From positions 110,622 through 148,091 of the forward strand of contig KN882791.1 in NCBI GenBank assembly GCA_000934455.1: a stretch of 37,470 nt of DNA, read 5' to 3'. Below, in pieces: positions 33,473 through 37,470 of this stretch (position 1 is its first letter; the number at the start of each line of letters is the position of its first letter). The position numbers and the translations under genes were made by a program. This stretch comes from Apostichopus parvimensis. Lineage: Eukaryota; Echinodermata; Holothuroidea; Aspidochirotida; Stichopodidae. Under the pieces are notes generated by a model, which searched no databases, had not been told where the DNA came from, and worked only from the letters and a program-made list of their open reading frames with translations.

Positions 33473-33559
33473 TCCGCCATACCTCTTTTATGGAAGTCGG
33501 CTTCAAAGACATCAGGCCCACACTCCCTCCTTGTAATGCACTGGATCCTCCCTGATGCT

Positions 33560-34825
33560 GGTATCTATTTGATTTATTTAGTTCAAGTGTATGCGTTATA
33601 ACCAGCTACACTATTTTTAAGATCTCTCTCTATATCTCTCACATTTTGACCAAATTTTGACATTTTGTAAATATTTAATCTTTCGTGCATATTGTTGTTT
33701 TGTTGATGTGAACTATCGCATGGATATATTGGAATTGGCTGTGACTATATATAGTTATCTTTATTTGTTGTTTAGTTTTACATTTCACATTTATCTTTAT
33801 ATGGCGTATGAATGGATGGCAGTTTCAATATTTGCGTTGTAAGATCGCAAAAGATTTCTCCTGATGTGAAAAGAGAATAAGCCATTCACGAATAAAATTG
33901 AGATCATTTACTTCCTACTCTCGACTTTTTTTTTTCTTTTTCTTAGTTTTTGGTTCTGGAGTAAATATTTACGCTAGAATAACCAATCTGACAACATCAA
34001 TTTACACGTACAGAGCAGAACATCTAAACATTTGCTTTTTTCGTATCCAATGACTGAATAATTGCATCTCTTCTCACCATTCTGGTTCATTGCCCTTCGC
34101 TAAGATGATTTCATATATAATATTCCTTCGTCTCGTCAATTTCGATTTCGCCTTACTCGATGAACTTTAAAGGATCAAATAAACGTTTTGCAAGTTTAGC
34201 ATTTCTCTAGCCAAGCTTAAAATAATTATCACTCCTGCAGGCAATAGAGCTAAAGTTAGCATTGAGGGAACGATTGAAATCCTTGAGGAATTCTCGACTT
34301 TAAAGTCCTTTTTTCAATTAAAGTTTCTCTTCTTTTTTTTTTCTTTCTTTTTTGGGGGTTTTACTTACTTGTGCTTCCGGTTAAAAAGGGCGGAGGCAAA
34401 TCATGCAAAACAAATTTGTTTGAAGTATATAACTACTGAACCAAAACGAAACGAAGAAGGAAATAAGAAATATTGTTGAAAACTTTAAAAAAAATCGAAA
34501 GGATAATGTCAACAATGTGTCTACTTTGTTTGCAGGTCAGAATGGCTAAGCAGGTAACACACATGAAATGATAAACTGCATAAAAAAAGGTTGAAATTTA
34601 GGTGAATAATTTAGTGGCATTTTTAGATCGGATTGATAATTTAACATCCGAGGGACTTATCCTTAACATTTACATGACTCATTACATATCAAAATATAAG
34701 CAGCGAACAGTTCTTTATCTTGTCAGCGTTTGAAAAAAATTTTTCCGAATGAAAAAAACTTTCCAAATGAATTGTGTCTTTCCTACTACCGAGAATTAAG
34801 AGTAATTTCTTATCTTATCATGTAA
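33560..34825. other. AT-rich stretch without recognisable genes
   Basis: Pyrimidine-rich runs near 33927-33950 and 34329-34353; no supported gene. Confidence 0.45.
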
Positions 34826-34829
34826 CAAC

Positions 34830-35575
34830 GATATACGGTAACTTACTGCTATGTGACTCACTGTACGATGTACAGTAGCTTACTGCGATGTAACTAATTC
34901 ATACGTGGGTTACTAGGACGTAACTCACTAATACGTAAGTTACTATAGGACGTAACTCAATAATACGTAACTCACTAGTACGTAACTCACTCATAATAAG
35001 TAACTTGCGAGGACGTAACTCACTAGTACGTAACTCACTAATACGTAACTTACGAGGACGTATCTTACTAATACGTAACTCACTAATACGTTACTTACGA
35101 GGACGTAACTCACTAATACGTAACTCACTAATACGTAAGTTACTAGGACTTAACTCACTACTACGTAAGTTACTAGGATATAACTCACTAGTACGTAAGT
35201 TACTAGGACGTAACTCACTGAAACGTAGGTTACTAGGACTTAACTTGCTACTACGTAAGTTACTAGGATACAACTCACTAAGTAATACGTAACTTATTAG
35301 GACATAACTCACAAATACGTAAGTAACTAGTTCGTAACTCACTAATACGTAAGTACTATAGGACGCAACTCACTAATACGTAAGTAATTATAGGACTACA
35401 CTCACTACACTACGTTGTTTCTTACTGCGATGTAACTAACTCAGGTGTAACTTACTACTGTGTAGCTCAATACGATGTAACTTAGTATACGATGTAAGTC
35501 AATACGATGTAATTGACCACGACGTACCTTACTACGATTACTATGTGACTTACTACGATGTAACTTGCTACAATT
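34830..35575. repeat. minisatellite of 15/30-bp units rich in ACGT
   Basis: About 745 bp built from 15-base units such as CGTAACTCACTAATA, often paired as 30-base dimers with a second half like CGTAAGTTACTAGGA. The centre is regular. The outer parts (before about 34910 and after about 35400) are diverged and use CGATGTAACT in place of ACGTAACT. Each unit carries TACGTA or GACGTA, so CpG is locally dense. The repeat-protein frames on both strands (35005-35292 plus, 35091-35342 minus) arise because the period is a multiple of three. Confidence 0.95.
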
Positions 35576-35589
35576 CTATATTGTTAACA

Positions 35590-36440
35590 CTTTCATTCTA
35601 TTCAGTATCATTGCTTTTTAGTGTGGTATATTACACCATATGAATCAAAATTAATATTTATGGTAGTCATTCTTCTCGCGGTGATCCATTTAAGGGTCGG
35701 GTACCTGATACGACAACGAGAAACCATTTGATACTCTAATCTGTCTCAAAAGAAATCGTAACTTTTCACCAAGTTTGCCACTTGAGAAATCATTGAAATT
35801 TACCTTCATCAAAGGAGCTATTCCGTCTGTAACGACTGTCTATATTACAGGCCATACGATTGACATAACAGTTCTCGTCATGTCAGAAGTCTTGGTGTTA
35901 CATTTCAAATGAAACTGAAGTTAACTAAATTTTGAATGGCCTCAGAGCTTTGAACGAAAAGATACGACTTAAGAAAGAGCAGACATACTGAAAGATGCAA
36001 ACGATGTATGCTTGTGTATGAATTTGTCACCTAAACCTTAATATATTGAATTATAGAAAATAGTTGTTGATGATAATGCTATCCAGAAGCAGAAATAAAA
36101 AGTCGGTTATGTATCAAAAGTGGGCCAGAGTCTGGGAAAACTAGATAAGAAACGGACTCGACGTATATTCCGTGTCTATATTAGTATTGTATGATCAAGG
36201 CCTTCAGTGTGAAATTAAAGTTAAAAATGTCATTTATACGATATTTGGGGTGTTTGTATCACTCCTCCATATGGCACTTATGCACTTCGGTTAAAGTTTA
36301 TATTTAAACAAATAATGCTCGCTGTATGTTCATTGGTCAACACTATTAATCAAGAAAGTAACGAAGCATACAGTGCAGGCATGCATACAATATATTACAT
36401 AGCGTGAAGTTCGTAAAGTTCATAATACTGTTTTATGAAG
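35590..36440. other. AT-rich stretch without recognisable genes
   Basis: No supported feature. Confidence 0.45.
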
Positions 36441-36444
36441 GCAC

Positions 36445-36472
36445 AATATATATTATATATATATATATATAT
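36445..36472. repeat. (TA)n microsatellite
   Basis: Nearly uninterrupted TA repeat with one extra T. Confidence 0.9.
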
Positions 36473-36479
36473 CCATGAC

Positions 36480-37040
36480 ATCACCTCAAATATGCCACAG
36501 ACTGTAATTAGACGCCCTGATGAGAAACAGTAAACGGCGTTCGATCAGAATAAACTACAAAACATATATTCGGTTGGTTACGAACCACTTAATGATAAGC
36601 AACATTAATTATGTGGTAAATATGCTTTTCCTAGATCGATCGTGAAAACTTCACTGATGGAAATAATTCGTATCTTCATACAGAGAGTCTAAGCCAAAGC
36701 CCACGTGAAGTCATTGTGAAATGATAACGATACTGTACCAGTGCATCGGTATTGGATCCACAAGGAGAATAATGCACCTCAATTCAAACTTGAGCGTCAA
36801 TCAATGACTGTTATGTAAGCACGCACTGTTTACATGATATGGTACAAAAGCTATAACGTTATTGACAGGCAGAGTATCCGGAACATTAAATTTCATAACA
36901 TTGCCTTTAAATTTGACAGGACTCTTGCTGGTGTATAAGATCATGATAGTCGATAAGGTCTGTGTACAACATTAAAAGAAGCACTTTTAACGAACGTATG
37001 TATTTCCGAAAATGTTTAAACAACTTTTATCAAAGTATAG
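36480..37040. other. AT-rich stretch without recognisable genes
   Basis: No supported feature. Confidence 0.45.
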
Positions 37041-37046
37041 AAATCA

Positions 37047-37057
37047 CCCCCCCCCCC
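37047..37057. repeat. poly-C tract, 11 bases
   Basis: C run about 90 bases upstream of a poly-G run (37144-37157). Confidence 0.9.
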
Positions 37058-37143
37058 ACCCGGGTACCCGAACTGGAAAAGAAGTTAATGTCATAGTGTT
37101 CTTTGCAGGATATATATGTTGGTGTGAGGGGGAGTGTGTGATG

Positions 37144-37157
37144 GGGGGGGGGGGGGG
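37144..37157. repeat. poly-G tract, 14 bases
   Basis: Preceded by GTGTGTGAT, the same words that precede the poly-G tract at 19664. Confidence 0.9.
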
Positions 37158-37393
37158 TAGCTTTAAAACTACAACTGTCTGTATAAGGTCACATTAATAT
37201 GAAGAAGAAGTTGTCCGAGTTGCCATTTGCATATATTTTAGAATGTAATTGACTAGTATAGCAATTTGAGTTGTCTGGGCGATCACATTGTCAACAATAG
37301 AACAGAATTCTATATTAAATTGCTACTTAAACCTCTTTTGCTGAAATCATCTAAAGGTCGACTGAACCAACTGTAATCGCAATTTGGTGTCGT

Positions 37394-37413
37394 GGGGCAG
37401 GGGGTGGGGAGGG
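37394..37413 (+). other. G-quadruplex-like motif
   Basis: Runs of 4, 5, 4 and 3 G with spacers of one or two bases. Confidence 0.55.
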
Positions 37414-37470
37414 TGGTTGGGGCATGACCATCGTCGGTCGGGCATTAGTTTTTGTATATTTAGCTGGGGG

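Noticed and set aside
35005..35342. Repeat-protein frames on both strands
   Set aside because: They are translations of a minisatellite whose 15-base period keeps frames open; no start context or transcript signal.

Overview
This looks like non-coding nuclear DNA from a metazoan, on a draft scaffold. The base composition is AT-rich (roughly 35% GC by eye), no reading frame is long, microsatellites and minisatellites are plentiful, and there is one 825-base assembly gap (15549-16373). Long poly-C/poly-G tracts, small GC-rich hAT-like transposon remnants and exon-like islands about 1 kb apart would suit a marine invertebrate such as an echinoderm or mollusc. That assignment is inference; no gene fixes the taxon. 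I see no rRNA, tRNA, operon, CRISPR array or intact transposase or reverse transcriptase.

Layout. 1-9.6 kb is mostly AT-rich sequence, with a few weak minus-strand coding candidates (44-222, 5075-5177, 5579-5928), a GC-richer island at 6.9-7.2 kb and a hairpin at 8.46 kb. 9.69-10.82 kb holds overlapping inverted repeats, a 116-bp duplication and a 22-bp minisatellite. 13.07-13.6 kb is a minisatellite with alternating 79/80-bp units, a small higher-order repeat. The gap follows. 17.36-17.72 kb and 18.74-19.13 kb are two small terminal-inverted-repeat elements, the second with a convincing 8-bp target-site duplication. 19.7-20.1 kb is a degenerate TG-rich repeat.

22.5-27.5 kb contains the only set of exon-like segments that fit together: five short plus-strand segments, each open in one frame and GC-richer than their surroundings. 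They sit between plausible splice sites, have compatible phases (0-0, 0-0, 0-0, 0-1, 1-?) and are about 1.0-1.3 kb apart. If real, this is part of an intron-rich gene whose product I do not recognise. 31.47-31.88 kb has two adjacent perfect palindromes between 90-bp direct repeats. 34.83-35.58 kb is a large minisatellite of 15/30-bp units rich in ACGT.

No gene is certain. Short open frames are expected by chance at this length and composition, so all coding calls carry low confidence. The repeats, palindromes and hAT-like element are read directly from the sequence and are much firmer.
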